Of a stretch of 64,000 nucleotides of DNA, positions 17,397 to 27,459 are shown piece after piece. This DNA comes from Acidobacteriota bacterium. GTDB lineage: Bacteria; Acidobacteriota; Blastocatellia; Pyrinomonadales; Pyrinomonadaceae. How positions within the stretch are numbered: the stretch's first letter is position 1; each line of letters opens with the position of its first letter. The DNA is taken from assembly GCA_020200235.1 (NCBI GenBank), contig JAIVJC010000134.1, forward strand, positions 25,875-89,874, in the 5' to 3' direction. The translations under genes were made by a program, and so were the position numbers. The notes under the pieces were generated by a model that worked only from the letters and a program-made list of their open reading frames with translations, did not search any database and had not been told where the DNA came from.

Positions 17397-18947
17397 ATGC
17401 GCGGACGCTTCTCCATCCTGATCTTCGTCGTGCTCGTCGGGCTGCTGCTCGTCGCGCTGAACGCCGCGTCTTACGTGCGCGTCGAGCGCGAGCCGGAGCT
17501 GGAGACGAACCCCGACCGCTCCACGTCGAACGCGGGGGCGACGGGGACGCGCGCCGTCTACGAGTACTTCGAGGCTTCGGGTCACAAGGTGATGCGCTGG
17601 CGCGAGCCCGTCGAGTCGCTGCTGAAGGACGGCAAGGCGAGCCCGGCGACGTTCGTCGTCGTCGGCGCGGTGCGTCGCCGCTTCACGGACGAGGAGCGGA
17701 AGAATCTGTCGCGCTGGGTCGCGCGCGGCGGTCGCCTCGTCGTCATAGATCGGATTCCGGAACAGACGCTCGCCGAGGACGAGCGGTGGGGTGTCTCCTC
17801 CGTGCCGGTCGGCATCGCGGGCTTCAACGCGCGCGCCGACGACGTGGAAGGCCTGCTCGCGGGCACGCAACCTTTTACGCCCACGCAGCCGACGCTCATC
17901 ACCAACGGCGTCGAGCGCGTCGCGCCTTCGCGCCTCGCCACGCGACTGCGAGCCGTGGGGAAGGGCGAGACTAACGACACGAACACAGACGACGACGCGG
18001 CAGACTCGGGCGACGCGACGGACGCGACGCCCACGCCCTCGCAGTCTCCGCCGCCCGCCGCCGGGCGCGGCGAAGGGGACGGGGCGGACGGGGAAGAGAC
18101 CGAGAGTGAAGCCGAGGAAGGCGAGCCGCCGCCGCCCACGCCGACGCCGCGACCGGGCGCTTCGCCGCGCCCGTCCGCGCCGCCGGTCGTGATCAGTCCT
18201 CAGCGCGGCGGGATCGGCATGGGGCGCGCGGAAGACTACGCGGAGCCCGACGCGCCCGTCCTCAACTTCACGGACGAGCGCGGCGCACTCGTCGCCGAGT
18301 TCACGCGCGGTCGCGGCCGCGTCGTCGTCCTCTCCGATCCGTTCATCGTCGCCAACAACGGCATCAGCCGCGCCGACAACTTGCAGCTCGCGACGAACCT
18401 GATCGCGTCGGGCGGCGGTCTCATCGCCTTCGACGAATACCACCAGGGGCGCGGCGCGGCGCACAACCAGCTCCTCAGTTACTTCGCGGGCACGCCCGTC
18501 GTCGCGATGTTCGCGCAGGGGTTTTTGATCGCGGCGGTCGTCGTCTGGTCGCGCGGTCGGCGTTTCGCGCGCCCGCTGCCCGCGCCGCGGCCCGACCGCC
18601 GCTCGAAGCTCGAATTCGTCGCTTCGATGGCGGAGCTACAGCAGCGCGCCCGCGCCTTTGATCTCGCCATCGAAAACATCTACTCTCGCACGCGCCGCGC
18701 GCTCGCGCGCTACGGCGGCACGGACCCCGCCGCCGCGCCCGAAGAGATCGCGTCGGCGGTCGCCGCGCGCTCCGGCACGGATCGGGCGCGGCTCGAACAG
18801 CTCCTGCGCGAGTGCGAAGACGCCGCGAAGGGCGCGCCCGTCGGCGCACGCCGCGCGCTCGAACTCGCCGCGAGTTTGCGCGAGCTCGAGAGCTCGCTCG
18901 GCATCCGGATGCGCGAGCGCGAGATCAAGCAAGCCGCGCGCCGGTGA
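17397..18947 (+). CDS. DUF4350 domain-containing membrane protein
   Basis: 516 residues. N-terminal membrane anchor (about 5-25), DUF4350 region (about 38-170) split by an acidic, Thr/Pro-rich low-complexity insertion (about 185-270), the second half of the domain (about 280-350, ending GLIAFDEYHQG), a second membrane segment (about 365-385) and a cytoplasmic helical tail. DUF4350 proteins accompany DUF4129, MoxR and DUF58 in Actinobacteria and other phyla. The ATG is only 8 bases after the right heptamer arm, so the element may have displaced the native ribosome site. Confidence 0.8.
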   Translation: MRGRFSILIFVVLVGLLLVALNAASYVRVEREPELETNPDRSTSNAGATGTRAVYEYFEASGHKVMRWREPVESLLKDGKASPATFVVVGAVRRRFTDEERKNLSRWVARGGRLVVIDRIPEQTLAEDERWGVSSVPVGIAGFNARADDVEGLLAGTQPFTPTQPTLITNGVERVAPSRLATRLRAVGKGETNDTNTDDDAADSGDATDATPTPSQSPPPAAGRGEGDGADGEETESEAEEGEPPPPTPTPRPGASPRPSAPPVVISPQRGGIGMGRAEDYAEPDAPVLNFTDERGALVAEFTRGRGRVVVLSDPFIVANNGISRADNLQLATNLIASGGGLIAFDEYHQGRGAAHNQLLSYFAGTPVVAMFAQGFLIAAVVVWSRGRRFARPLPAPRPDRRSKLEFVASMAELQQRARAFDLAIENIYSRTRRALARYGGTDPAAAPEEIASAVAARSGTDRARLEQLLRECEDAAKGAPVGARRALELAASLRELESSLGIRMREREIKQAARR

Positions 18948-19025
18948 GTTTTAGTTATCAACTTTGAAAGGATGCAGGGCGGCGACGAGCGTTAGCCCGA
19001 CGGCGCGAAACCTTCAGCCCGTCGA

Positions 19026-19054
19026 CCGATCACCCGTCACCCGCCGCCTGTCAC
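19026..19054. repeat. Solo heptamer arm before the MoxR gene
   Basis: Read on the minus strand this is GGTGACA, GGCGGCG, GGTGACG, GGTGATC: four 7-base units of the same style as the other loci. No inverted partner is visible within the gap 18948-19061. It ends a few bases before the MoxR ATG. Confidence 0.5.
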
Positions 19055-19061
19055 CGTCCTC

Positions 19062-20015
19062 ATGCTGCAAAACGTCGCCGCAACGGTCGAACACATCAAC
19101 ACGGAGCTGCGCAAGATCATCGTCGGGCAGGACGCGGTGGTCGAGCAGGTGCTGGTCGCGCTCTTAGCCGAGGGGCACGCGCTCGTCGAGGGCGTGCCGG
19201 GGACGGCGAAGACGCTGATGGTCAAGACGCTCGCGCGCATCGTCGGCGCGGAGTTCGGGCGCATCCAGTTCACGCCCGACCTGATGCCCTCGGACATCAC
19301 CGGCACGAACGTCTTCAACGTCGCCAACTCGACGTTCAGTCTTCGCCGCGGCGCGATCTTCACGGACATCCTGCTCGCCGACGAGATCAACCGCACGCCG
19401 CCGAAGACGCAAGCCGCGCTCCTCGAAGCGATGGAGGAGCGGCAGGTGACGATTGACGGCGACCTGCACCCGCTCTCGCCGCTCTTCACTGTGCTCGCCA
19501 CCGAGAACCCCATCGAGTACGAGGGCACCTACCCTCTGCCCGAGGCGCAGCTCGACCGCTTCCTCCTCAAGATTCTGATCGACTACCCGACCGCCGAAGA
19601 CGAGGCGCGCATCGTCGCCAACTGGGACGAGGGTTTTAACTCGCGCCGGCTGGAGCAGATCGACATCCGACCCCTGCCGGACGCGAACGCCATCTCGCAG
19701 TGCCGCGCCGACATCCGCCGCGCGCACATGGAGCCGGGCGTGCAAAGCTACGTCGTGCAGATCGTCCGCCGCACCAGGGAGCACCCGTCGGTCGCCTACG
19801 GCGCGAGCCCGCGCGCGTCCGTCGCGATGCTCCTGTGCTCGAAGGCGCTCGCCGCCATGCGCGGCAGAGAGTTCGCCACGCCCGACGACGTGCGCGACAT
19901 CGCGCGCCCCGTCCTGCGCCACCGCCTGAGGCTTCGCGCCGAGGCGGAGCTCGACGGTGCGACGCCTGAGAGTGTCATCACGGACATCCTGCAGACGGTC
20001 GAAGTGCCGCGCTGA
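19062..20015 (+). CDS. MoxR-family AAA+ ATPase
   Basis: 317 residues, full length. Walker A GVPGTAKT (about 44-51), Walker B with sensor LLADEINR (about 107-114) and the AAA lid domain at the C terminus. MoxR ATPases act as chaperones that mature or activate partner proteins, usually VWA or DUF58 proteins encoded nearby. The DUF58 gene is found 4.2 kb downstream at 24238, and DUF4129 and DUF4350 genes lie upstream. The ATG directly follows a solo heptamer arm and has no clear ribosome site. Confidence 0.92.
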   Translation: MLQNVAATVEHINTELRKIIVGQDAVVEQVLVALLAEGHALVEGVPGTAKTLMVKTLARIVGAEFGRIQFTPDLMPSDITGTNVFNVANSTFSLRRGAIFTDILLADEINRTPPKTQAALLEAMEERQVTIDGDLHPLSPLFTVLATENPIEYEGTYPLPEAQLDRFLLKILIDYPTAEDEARIVANWDEGFNSRRLEQIDIRPLPDANAISQCRADIRRAHMEPGVQSYVVQIVRRTREHPSVAYGASPRASVAMLLCSKALAAMRGREFATPDDVRDIARPVLRHRLRLRAEAELDGATPESVITDILQTVEVPR

Positions 20016-20040
20016 CCGAGCGCCGGCGGCGGGAGGCGAG

Positions 20041-21327
20041 TTGGGGCTCACGAGAACATTCGCACGCCTCGGCTCGCCGAGAGTCGCGGCGCACGACGAC
20101 GACGACGAGGGTCGCGCCGCCTTCGAGATCGACGACGGCGTCAGGCTGCGGCGTTTGAAGATCGTGCTGATCGCGGCGCTCGTCTGCGGTCTCGCGATCA
20201 GCCGAAGGCTCTGGCTCTCTTCGCCGCGCACCTACCCGACCGCGCCCGTGAGCGACGCGCTGCCCGGCATACCTTTCCCACTCGATTACCTGTGGCTCGC
20301 GGTCGTCATTCTTCTCCTCGCCGCCGTCCTCGTCTTTGAACGCCCGCGCAAGTTCGTCGTCGCCTTCCTCGTCGCGGCGGGGCTGCTGTGCCTGTGGGAT
20401 CAGGCGCGCTGGCAGCCCTGGTTCTTCCAATACTATTTCATGCTCGCGGCTCTGTGCCTCGCCGCGCGCGGCGACGAAGGCGGGGCGGGAAACTCCGCCG
20501 CCTTGGACGCGTGCCGCATGATCGTCGCCGCCACCTACTTCTGGGGCGGCGCGCAGAAGATCAACTACAGCTTCGCGTCGGAGGTCATGCCCGCGCTGCT
20601 AGACCCTTACCTCCGCCACCTGCCGCCGGCCTTCGGCGTCCTGCCGACAGCGCTCGGCGTCGCCGCGCCGCTCGTCGAAGTCTGCGCCGGCGTCGGACTC
20701 CTGACGCGGCGCTTCAGGCGCGCGGCGTGTCTGCTCGCCCTCACGACGAGCGCCGCCGCGCTCGCGCTGCTCGTGCCCGTCCGCGCGAACGTCGTCGTCT
20801 GGCCCTGGAACGCGGCGATGGCGGCGTTCGTCTATATACTTTTCTGGCGCGACGAAACTACTCCGGCGCGCGCCATTCTCGTCGGGGGAAAATCCGTCGC
20901 GCGCGTCGCGCTGCTGTTGCTCTTCGGCGCGATGCCGCTCCTCAGCTTCTTCAACCTCTGGGACTCTTACCTCTCCGCCGCGCTCTACTCGGGCAACACC
21001 AGCCGCGCGGGCGTCTACGTGAGCGACTCGATGAGAGAGCGTCTGCCCGAGAGCGCGCAAGCGAGCGTGCGGAGGGTGGGCGACAAAAATTTGCTCTCGC
21101 TGCTCAGGTGGTCGGACGCGGAGCTCAACGTCCCGCCCTACCCGGAGCCGCGCGTCTACTTCAAGCTCGCGCGCTGGGTCTGCGCGCGCGCCGAGACAGC
21201 GTCGGACGCGGCGCTCTTGATCGAGGGGCGACCCGGAATGCTCGACGGCGCGAGAACGTCTTCCACTTACGACTGCGGGGAGTTCATCCCGCGACTACGC
21301 GCAGAGACGCAGAGAGTTGAACGATGA
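20041..21327 (+). CDS. HTTM-like multi-pass membrane protein
   Basis: 428 residues from a TTG at 20041, chosen because GGGAGG at 20031-20036 gives good spacing and an upstream extension would overlap the MoxR gene. About nine hydrophobic segments. The stretch AATYFWGGAQKINYSF and the later VEVCAGVGLL resemble the HTTM / vitamin K-dependent carboxylase-like membrane family, without enough to claim an enzyme. The last codons (AETQRVER, stop) come from the CGCAGAGACGCAGAG sequence and the AACGATG heptamer repeat that follows, so the native C terminus may have been replaced. Function unknown. Confidence 0.65.
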   Translation: MGLTRTFARLGSPRVAAHDDDDEGRAAFEIDDGVRLRRLKIVLIAALVCGLAISRRLWLSSPRTYPTAPVSDALPGIPFPLDYLWLAVVILLLAAVLVFERPRKFVVAFLVAAGLLCLWDQARWQPWFFQYYFMLAALCLAARGDEGGAGNSAALDACRMIVAATYFWGGAQKINYSFASEVMPALLDPYLRHLPPAFGVLPTALGVAAPLVEVCAGVGLLTRRFRRAACLLALTTSAAALALLVPVRANVVVWPWNAAMAAFVYILFWRDETTPARAILVGGKSVARVALLLLFGAMPLLSFFNLWDSYLSAALYSGNTSRAGVYVSDSMRERLPESAQASVRRVGDKNLLSLLRWSDAELNVPPYPEPRVYFKLARWVCARAETASDAALLIEGRPGMLDGARTSSTYDCGEFIPRLRAETQRVER

Positions 21328-21400
21328 AGTAGGAACGATGAACGATGAAGTGAAGGCGACTTCTTCTTACTTCACCGTTCATCGTTCCTACTTCATCGTT
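21320..21400. repeat. Heptamer inverted repeat, AACGATG type
   Basis: Perfect 25-base arms 21320-21344 and 21376-21400, built from 7-base units AACGATG and AAGTAGG. The 31-base centre contains no gene. Outer flanks (about 21298-21315 and 21405-21422) are also imperfect inverted copies of a CGCAGAGRCGC motif. The TGA stop of the upstream gene (21325-21327) lies in the left arm. It sits between convergent genes and could act as a terminator. Confidence 0.75.
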
Positions 21401-21448
21401 TCTCCCCGCGCCTCTGTGGCGAATCCGTTTCACCGTCTCACGCTCACT

Positions 21449-24037
21449 CTAGTTGGGCGGCGGCTGCGCGCCTATCGGATCGCCGGGCGGCGTGGGCGGC
21501 GGCGGGGTGCGCCTGCGCGGCGCGTCGGGCCTGGCGAGGAACCGCTCGATGTCCTCGACGGTCGCGGCGGTGTGTTGTAAGTCCGGCGCGGCGGTCTGGG
21601 CGTTGTGCTTCAGAGAGTCGAGTAAGGTGCGCAGCGCGGCGTTGGCGCCGGCGCGCACCTGGGGCGACGCCGTGTCGTTCGCCGCCGTGTCCATCAGGCG
21701 CGTGACGGCGAGCGACTGCACGGCGCGCGCGACGACAGCCTGCTGCGCGTCGCGCGGGGCGGCGTCGTACCAGGTGCGGCGCACGAGCGCGTCGAGCACT
21801 TCTTTGAAGTCGGGGTTGGCGCTGTTGCGCGAGTGGTAGTCGATCAGGCGCGCGGCGCGGTGCGGCTCGACGAGCGCGGAGACGGCGAGGTCTGCGGCGA
21901 CGGTCGCGACGTTAACGGGATCGAACGCCGGATCGGTGCGCCTCGGGAACATCTCGATGGTGTTGCCCTGGTAGCCGGGCGCGGGCGGCGGGATGAGATC
22001 GAGTATGCGCTGCGGCACGGCGAGGGCGTCGGGTCGCAGGGTGTCGAGCACCGCCGCGAGCGCGGCGCGCTGTTTGGCGGCGGGCACGATCTGCTGGACG
22101 AGCTTCGGGCTCGCGCCGCCGAGGGTGGCGCCGCCGCCGGCGGCGGTGTACGCCGTCCTCTTGACGGAATAGTTGTAGTAGAGCCCGCCGACCGTTTTGA
22201 CGGCGGCTTGCAGTTGATAACGATGATGCAGGTAGAGCGGGAGCAATTTCGCTTCGAGGAGCGAGAGCGGCGTGCCCGCGGGGATGTTGCCGAGCCCGAA
22301 CTGCGAGAGACCGATGCGGCGCACCTCCATCTCGTGGCGCAGCATCGCGACGGGGTCGTCGCCGTTGTCCCACAGATTCGCGAGCGGGTTCGCCGCGCCG
22401 AACGGTCGCGCGTCCTGATCCGTGAGGTAGAGCATCCCGCGCGCGACGTTGTCCTCGACGACGCGCGCGAGCTGGACGTTCTCGTCCGCGCCCGGCGGGA
22501 ATTGCGCGTAGGCGTAAGTGATCGCGAACTTGTCGTAGGCGCCGATGCCGCGCCCGTAGGCGTTCGAGAGATCGAGCTTGCCGTTTTTGATCTCGACGAG
22601 CGGCGCGGGGTAGTCCATCACGGACGCGCGACCGCCGTAGGTCGAGGCGGCGAAGTTGTGTTCGAGACCGAGCGTGTGACCGACCTCGTGCGCGGCGAGC
22701 TGGCGGATGCGCGCGAGCGCCATCTGCGCGGCGTCCGTCGCGGGGTCGAGCGCGGCGAGATACTCGTCGTCGAGCGTCGCGCCGAAGTCGCACGAGCCGC
22801 CGCGCAGAGTTTCGCCGCGCGAGCCGCCGCGCGTCGCGCCGTCGGCGAAGGGCGGGATGAGGCCGCTGCCGAGGACGTAGTCCTGCCGGATGCGTAAGCT
22901 CCCGAGCGTGACGTTGCCCTTGATGATCTCGCCGGTGCGCGGGTCGTTGACGTTGTCGCCGATCGACCAGCCGCGCGTCGCGCGGTGCACCCAGTTGATC
23001 ATGTTGTAGCGGATGTCCATCGGGTCGGCGCCCTCGGGCAGCACCCTCACCTGAAACGCGTTCTTGAAGCCGGCCGCCTCGAACGCCTCGCTCCACCACG
23101 ACGCGCCCTCGACCAACGCGCTCCGGATCGGCTCGGGCGCGCCCGAATCGACGTAATAAATGATCGGCTTGACGGGCTCCGATACGGCGGCGTTCGGGTC
23201 TTTTTTAACCAGGCGGTGGCGGATGATCCAGCGCTGCTCGATGGGCTCCGTGATCGGCGTCGCGTAGTCGTAGAAGGTGATGTCGATGACGCCGACGCGG
23301 GGGTCGGAGCGGCGCGGGCGGTACTGGTCGTCGGGCAACTGCACGAGCGAGTGGTGCTCTCGGACGGTCAGGTTCTGCGGGTTCGGCGTCGTCTGCCGCA
23401 CGAGCCCGCCCGGATCAGTGGAGTTGAACGTGAGCGACGCCTCGACCTCCGTGTTCTGCGGGAAGTTTTTCGTGCGCGGCAAATGAATCGCGCTGCGCGA
23501 CTCGTCGAGCGAGAAGCCGCCCTGCTGCGCGCGCCTCAGGGCTTCGACGACGCCGTGCGCGTCGCGCATGAAGAACGCGGTGGCGTCCACCAGCACGCGC
23601 TCTCCCTCCGCCGCCTCGACCTTGAAGCCCCACAGCACCGAGCGCGCGAACGACTCTTCGACCGCGCGCCGCTCGTTCACGTCGGTCGAGAGCGCGCGGT
23701 AGCGCTGGTTCGGCTCGACGAGCAGAACCTTCGGTCCCACGCGCTCGAAGAAGACGACGTGCGTCGCGCCGAGCTGCCCGCGGTCGAGCCCGATGGGGTT
23801 CGAGCCGACGCCCGTCTGCAAAGAGGTCTGGTAGAGAAACTCCTGGTTGAAGCGCGCGATCTCGAGGAGCAGTCGCCCGCGCTCGGCGTCCCAGTAGAGG
23901 GGGAAGAAGCCGTCGAGCTTCTGCAAGTCCTTCGTCGCGTCGCGCAAGGTTTTCGGCTGCGACTTCTCTTGCGGGAGGGCGGGAGGAGAGATGGCGGCGA
24001 GCGACAGTAAGAGTAACAGCAGGCGGGCACGTCTCAT
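21449..24037 (-). CDS. Zinc-dependent metalloprotease (DUF5117/DUF4953-type)
   Basis: 862 residues, signal peptide about 1-23. Zinc-binding motif [11 protein letters not shown] at residues 450-460 (H450, H454, H460 as ligands, E451 as catalyst), the long metzincin-like form, followed by NFAAS. The N-terminal part (about 30-230) fits the DUF5117/DUF5118 region that precedes this catalytic domain in the family. The C terminus is Pro-rich ([14 protein letters not shown]). Secreted or periplasmic peptidase; substrate unknown. It is transcribed against the MoxR-cluster genes. Confidence 0.88.
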   Translation of the reverse strand: MRRARLLLLLLSLAAISPPALPQEKSQPKTLRDATKDLQKLDGFFPLYWDAERGRLLLEIARFNQEFLYQTSLQTGVGSNPIGLDRGQLGATHVVFFERVGPKVLLVEPNQRYRALSTDVNERRAVEESFARSVLWGFKVEAAEGERVLVDATAFFMRDAHGVVEALRRAQQGGFSLDESRSAIHLPRTKNFPQNTEVEASLTFNSTDPGGLVRQTTPNPQNLTVREHHSLVQLPDDQYRPRRSDPRVGVIDITFYDYATPITEPIEQRWIIRHRLVKKDPNAAVSEPVKPIIYYVDSGAPEPIRSALVEGASWWSEAFEAAGFKNAFQVRVLPEGADPMDIRYNMINWVHRATRGWSIGDNVNDPRTGEIIKGNVTLGSLRIRQDYVLGSGLIPPFADGATRGGSRGETLRGGSCDFGATLDDEYLAALDPATDAAQMALARIRQLAAHEVGHTLGLEHNFAASTYGGRASVMDYPAPLVEIKNGKLDLSNAYGRGIGAYDKFAITYAYAQFPPGADENVQLARVVEDNVARGMLYLTDQDARPFGAANPLANLWDNGDDPVAMLRHEMEVRRIGLSQFGLGNIPAGTPLSLLEAKLLPLYLHHRYQLQAAVKTVGGLYYNYSVKRTAYTAAGGGATLGGASPKLVQQIVPAAKQRAALAAVLDTLRPDALAVPQRILDLIPPPAPGYQGNTIEMFPRRTDPAFDPVNVATVAADLAVSALVEPHRAARLIDYHSRNSANPDFKEVLDALVRRTWYDAAPRDAQQAVVARAVQSLAVTRLMDTAANDTASPQVRAGANAALRTLLDSLKHNAQTAAPDLQHTAATVEDIERFLARPDAPRRRTPPPPTPPGDPIGAQPPPN

Positions 24038-24237
24038 GTTGATTCCTCGTGAGCCTCGAAGGGTTGGAATGAGCTTTCGGCGTCAGCAGGTTCGGGAGCG
24101 GGTGAGATTCTAATACTAAACAGCCGCGGGGGGTAGTGCGCCGCGCGCGCGAAGAGTTTGCCTGCGCCGGAGGTTTGACCCTACACTGACTGCGACCCAC
24201 ACGCGCCGACGACACTTGCGGACCGGCTGGGCGGCTC

Positions 24238-25575
24238 ATGGCTCGCCCCGAGCGTATGCGCTTCGTCTTCTCCAAATATTTTTACGCCCTGCTCGCGCTC
24301 GGCTTCCTCCCGCTCTCGTTCGCGTGGGCTGCGCCCGGCTTGCGCTGGGCGACGCTCGCCTACGACCTCGCGCTCTTCGCCGCCGCGTTCGTCGACGCGA
24401 GGCGGGGCGCTCTGCCCGAAGGCTTGACCGTCGAGCGCGAGTTCGCGGGTCGCTTCCACATCGGCGCGGAGACGGAGGTGCGCGTTAAAGTCTCGAACGC
24501 GACGGCGCGCGACGTGCGCCTCGTCGTCAAGGACGAGTACCCGCCGGCGATGAGGTTGGAGAGCCCGCGCGAGGCGGGGGTCGCGGTCGGGGCGCAGGCG
24601 ACGGCGGCGCTCGTGTACGGGCTCGTGCCGCCGCGGCGCGGCCGCTTCGAGTTCGGGCGCGTGGCGGTGCGGCGTCTCTCGCCGTGGCGTCTGGTCTGGC
24701 GCGGGGCAGAAGCGTGGCACGCCGAAGGCGTGAAGGTCTACCCGAACCTGCGGAGAGCGCGCGAGGCGGAGCTGAAGGCGCTCGGCGCGCAGTCGCTCGT
24801 CGCCGCGCACCGCCGCAGCGCGTGGCGCGGCGAGGGGCGCGACTTCGAGTCCCTGCGCGACTACGTGCCGGGCGACGAATTGCGCCACCTGAGTTGGAGC
24901 GCGACGGCGCGGCGCGGCAAGCTGACGACGCGGCAGTACCAGATCGAGCGCGACCAGACGATCCTCGTCGCGCTCGACGCCGGTCGCCTGATGACGGCGC
25001 GCATCGAGGACGAGACGAAGTTCGACACGGCGGTGCACGCCGCGCTCGCGCTGATGAGCGCCGCGCAGCGGGGCGGCGACAACGCCGGCATCATCGTCTT
25101 CGGTCGGCGGGTGCGCGCCTACGTGCCCCCGGCGCGCGGTAGAGAGCAGACGGACGCCGTGCTCGAAGCCCTGCACGCGGTCGAGCCCGAACTGATCGAG
25201 CCTTCCTACACGCGCGCCTTCGAGTACATCGCCGCCAACTGCAAGCGGCGCGCGCTCGTCGTGATCCTGACCGATCTGGTTGACGAGGAAGGATCGCGCG
25301 AGCTGCTCGCGTCCTTGAAGCTACTGCGCCCGCGCCACCTGCCGCTCGTCGCGACGATCGGCGACCGAGACCTGAGGGCGGCGGTGGTGGGCGCGCCGGA
25401 GGACTTGAGGGGGCTCTTCACGCAGTCGGTCGCCGAGGAGATCATGCTGCAGCGCGAGGCGGCGCTGCGCCTCGTCGAGCGGCAGGGCGGGCTCGCGCTC
25501 GACGTGACGGCGGCGACGCTCGCGCCCGCGCTCCTGGAAACTTACATCCGCGTCAAAGAGCGCGGGCTGTTGTGA
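24238..25575 (+). CDS. DUF58 domain-containing protein
   Basis: 445 residues. Two membrane segments at about 12-55, an extracytoplasmic beta-rich part, then the DUF58 core: GEGRDFESLRDYVPGDE and RHLSWSATARRGKL (about 200-225), leading into a VWA-like domain (ILVALDAGR). DUF58 proteins are the usual partners of MoxR ATPases and probably bind metal through the VWA-like fold. An alternative start is the ATG at 24256. It is separated from MoxR by a membrane protein and an oppositely oriented protease, and followed closely by the M61 peptidase. Confidence 0.88.
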   Translation: MARPERMRFVFSKYFYALLALGFLPLSFAWAAPGLRWATLAYDLALFAAAFVDARRGALPEGLTVEREFAGRFHIGAETEVRVKVSNATARDVRLVVKDEYPPAMRLESPREAGVAVGAQATAALVYGLVPPRRGRFEFGRVAVRRLSPWRLVWRGAEAWHAEGVKVYPNLRRAREAELKALGAQSLVAAHRRSAWRGEGRDFESLRDYVPGDELRHLSWSATARRGKLTTRQYQIERDQTILVALDAGRLMTARIEDETKFDTAVHAALALMSAAQRGGDNAGIIVFGRRVRAYVPPARGREQTDAVLEALHAVEPELIEPSYTRAFEYIAANCKRRALVVILTDLVDEEGSRELLASLKLLRPRHLPLVATIGDRDLRAAVVGAPEDLRGLFTQSVAEEIMLQREAALRLVERQGGLALDVTAATLAPALLETYIRVKERGLL

Positions 25576-25602
25576 AGTGAAAAAAAGATTTTGAGGTGAC
25601 TG

Positions 25603-27459
25603 ATGAGACGGGAAAATTCTAGTCCGCTTCCTTCCGCGCAGAGCCGCACGCTCCGACACGTCGCGCGCCTGCTATTGCTCGCCGTCATCGCCTGCGGGGC
25701 GGCTTCGTCAGCGGCGGCGCAGGGAGGCGATCAGTTCCGCGTCGACTACACGGTCGAGGTCGCGAGCACGAGCCCTCCCCTCTTCCACGTCACGGCGGAC
25801 GTGAAGAATTTGCGCGACTCTCAACTCGATCTCTCGCTCCCGACGTGGACGCCGGGCTGGTACACGGTCGAGAACTACGCGAAGAACATCCTGCGCTTCA
25901 AGGTGACGGGCTCGACGGGCAAGCCGCTCTCGCACCGGATGACGAGGAAGCAGACGTGGCGCGTCTTCGCCGGCGATCACAAGCAGATCAGGATCGAGTT
26001 CGACTACTTCGCCAACGTGCTCGCCCTGAATCAGGCGAAGATCACGAAGGACTACGCCTTCTTCACCGGCACGCAGTTGTTCCTGGAGCCGGTCGGTCAC
26101 CGCGCGAGCCCCTCGTCGGTGCGCTTCAAAGTCCCCGAAGGCTGGCAGCTCGTGTCCTCGCTCAAGGAGACGGGCGAGCCCTTCGTCTTCACCGCGCCCG
26201 ACTACGACACGCTCGTCGATTCGCCGACCGAGATGGGGCGCTTCGACGTGGTGCGCTTCGAGGTCGAGGGCAAGCCGCACCTCTTCGTCTCCACGCCCGC
26301 GGGCGCGTTCCCCAAGGAGAAGGGCGAGCGGCTCGCGCCGATGCTCGCGAAGATCGTCGAAGCCCAGCGCGCCGTCTTCAATGATCTGCCCTACGAGAAG
26401 TACGTCTACTTCTACTTCTTCGCGCCGGCGGAGTCGAACGCGGACGGCGGGCTGGAGCACAACAACTCGCACGTCGCCGTCGGCGTGGGCTCGCGCAACC
26501 CCGAGCCCGAGCAGTTGACGGGGCTCGCCTCGCACGAGTTCTTCCACACGTGGAACGTCAAGCGGCTGCGCCCCGCCGAGATGTGGCCCTACGACTACTC
26601 GCGCGAGCAGGAGACGCCCTCGCTCTGGGTCTCCGAGGGCTTCACGAACTACTACGGCTCGCTCTCGAACTACCGCGCGTCCTTGCGCCGGAAGGAAGAG
26701 TTCCTGCAGTCGGTCGCGGGCGCGGCGGGCGGCGTCGAAGGCAACGACGCGCGCGGATACATCTCGCCCTCGGACGCGTCCACCTCGACCTGGCTCTGCT
26801 ACGACACGCCCTGCGTCTTCCAAATCTCCTACTACACGCAGGGGCAGAACCTCGGCGCGCTCCTCGACCTCTCGATCCGCCACGACACGGCGGGCGCGCG
26901 CAGCCTCGACGACGTGATGCGCACGCTCTACGCCGACTTCTACAAGCGCGGGCGCGGCTTCACCGCCGAAGACTTCCTCAACGCCTTCGGCAAGCTCGCC
27001 GGACGCGACTACCGAGACTTCTTCCGCGCTTACGTGACGGGCACGGAAGTGCCGCCCTACGATCAGATTTTCGGCTACGCGGGCTACCGGCTGGAGAAGT
27101 CCGCGCGCAAGGTGCCTTACCTCGGCGTCAGCTTCAACGCCACCGAGCAGGGCCTGGAGGTGACGGACATCGCCCCGGACGCGGCAGCCGCGCGCGCGGG
27201 CGTCCTGAAGGGCGACGTGGTCACCTCGCTCGACGAGAAGCCCCTGCGCGCCGCGCCCGGCGGCGAGTTCTCGCTCACGAGCCTCTTGCAGGGGAAGATC
27301 GATCAGACCGTCAAACTCGTCGTCAAACGCGGCGCGGAGGAGAAGACGCTCGAGGCGAAGGTCGGCTCACGCGAGCTGGCGGACTCACACAATGTCAACT
27401 GCCTGCCTCCGGCTCGCGACCGCCGAGCAGCAGGTAGGTGTAGAGCGCGACGCCGGTGA
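25603..27459 (+). CDS. M61 family metallopeptidase with PDZ domain
   Basis: 618 residues, signal peptide about 1-38. N-terminal beta domain (VDYTVEV start), then a thermolysin-like catalytic domain with HEFFHTWNVKR at 311-321 (H311, E312, H315), and a PDZ domain about 500-585 (YLGVSF, GVLKGDVVTSLD). This is the glycyl-aminopeptidase-like M61 family, acting outside the cytoplasm. GAGGTG precedes the ATG. The last 22 residues (Arg/Pro/Cys-rich) are read from the antisense of the convergent SpoIIM gene (overlap 27395-27459), so the native end has probably been lost. Confidence 0.85.
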   Translation: MRRENSSPLPSAQSRTLRHVARLLLLAVIACGAASSAAAQGGDQFRVDYTVEVASTSPPLFHVTADVKNLRDSQLDLSLPTWTPGWYTVENYAKNILRFKVTGSTGKPLSHRMTRKQTWRVFAGDHKQIRIEFDYFANVLALNQAKITKDYAFFTGTQLFLEPVGHRASPSSVRFKVPEGWQLVSSLKETGEPFVFTAPDYDTLVDSPTEMGRFDVVRFEVEGKPHLFVSTPAGAFPKEKGERLAPMLAKIVEAQRAVFNDLPYEKYVYFYFFAPAESNADGGLEHNNSHVAVGVGSRNPEPEQLTGLASHEFFHTWNVKRLRPAEMWPYDYSREQETPSLWVSEGFTNYYGSLSNYRASLRRKEEFLQSVAGAAGGVEGNDARGYISPSDASTSTWLCYDTPCVFQISYYTQGQNLGALLDLSIRHDTAGARSLDDVMRTLYADFYKRGRGFTAEDFLNAFGKLAGRDYRDFFRAYVTGTEVPPYDQIFGYAGYRLEKSARKVPYLGVSFNATEQGLEVTDIAPDAAAARAGVLKGDVVTSLDEKPLRAAPGGEFSLTSLLQGKIDQTVKLVVKRGAEEKTLEAKVGSRELADSHNVNCLPPARDRRAAGRCRARRR

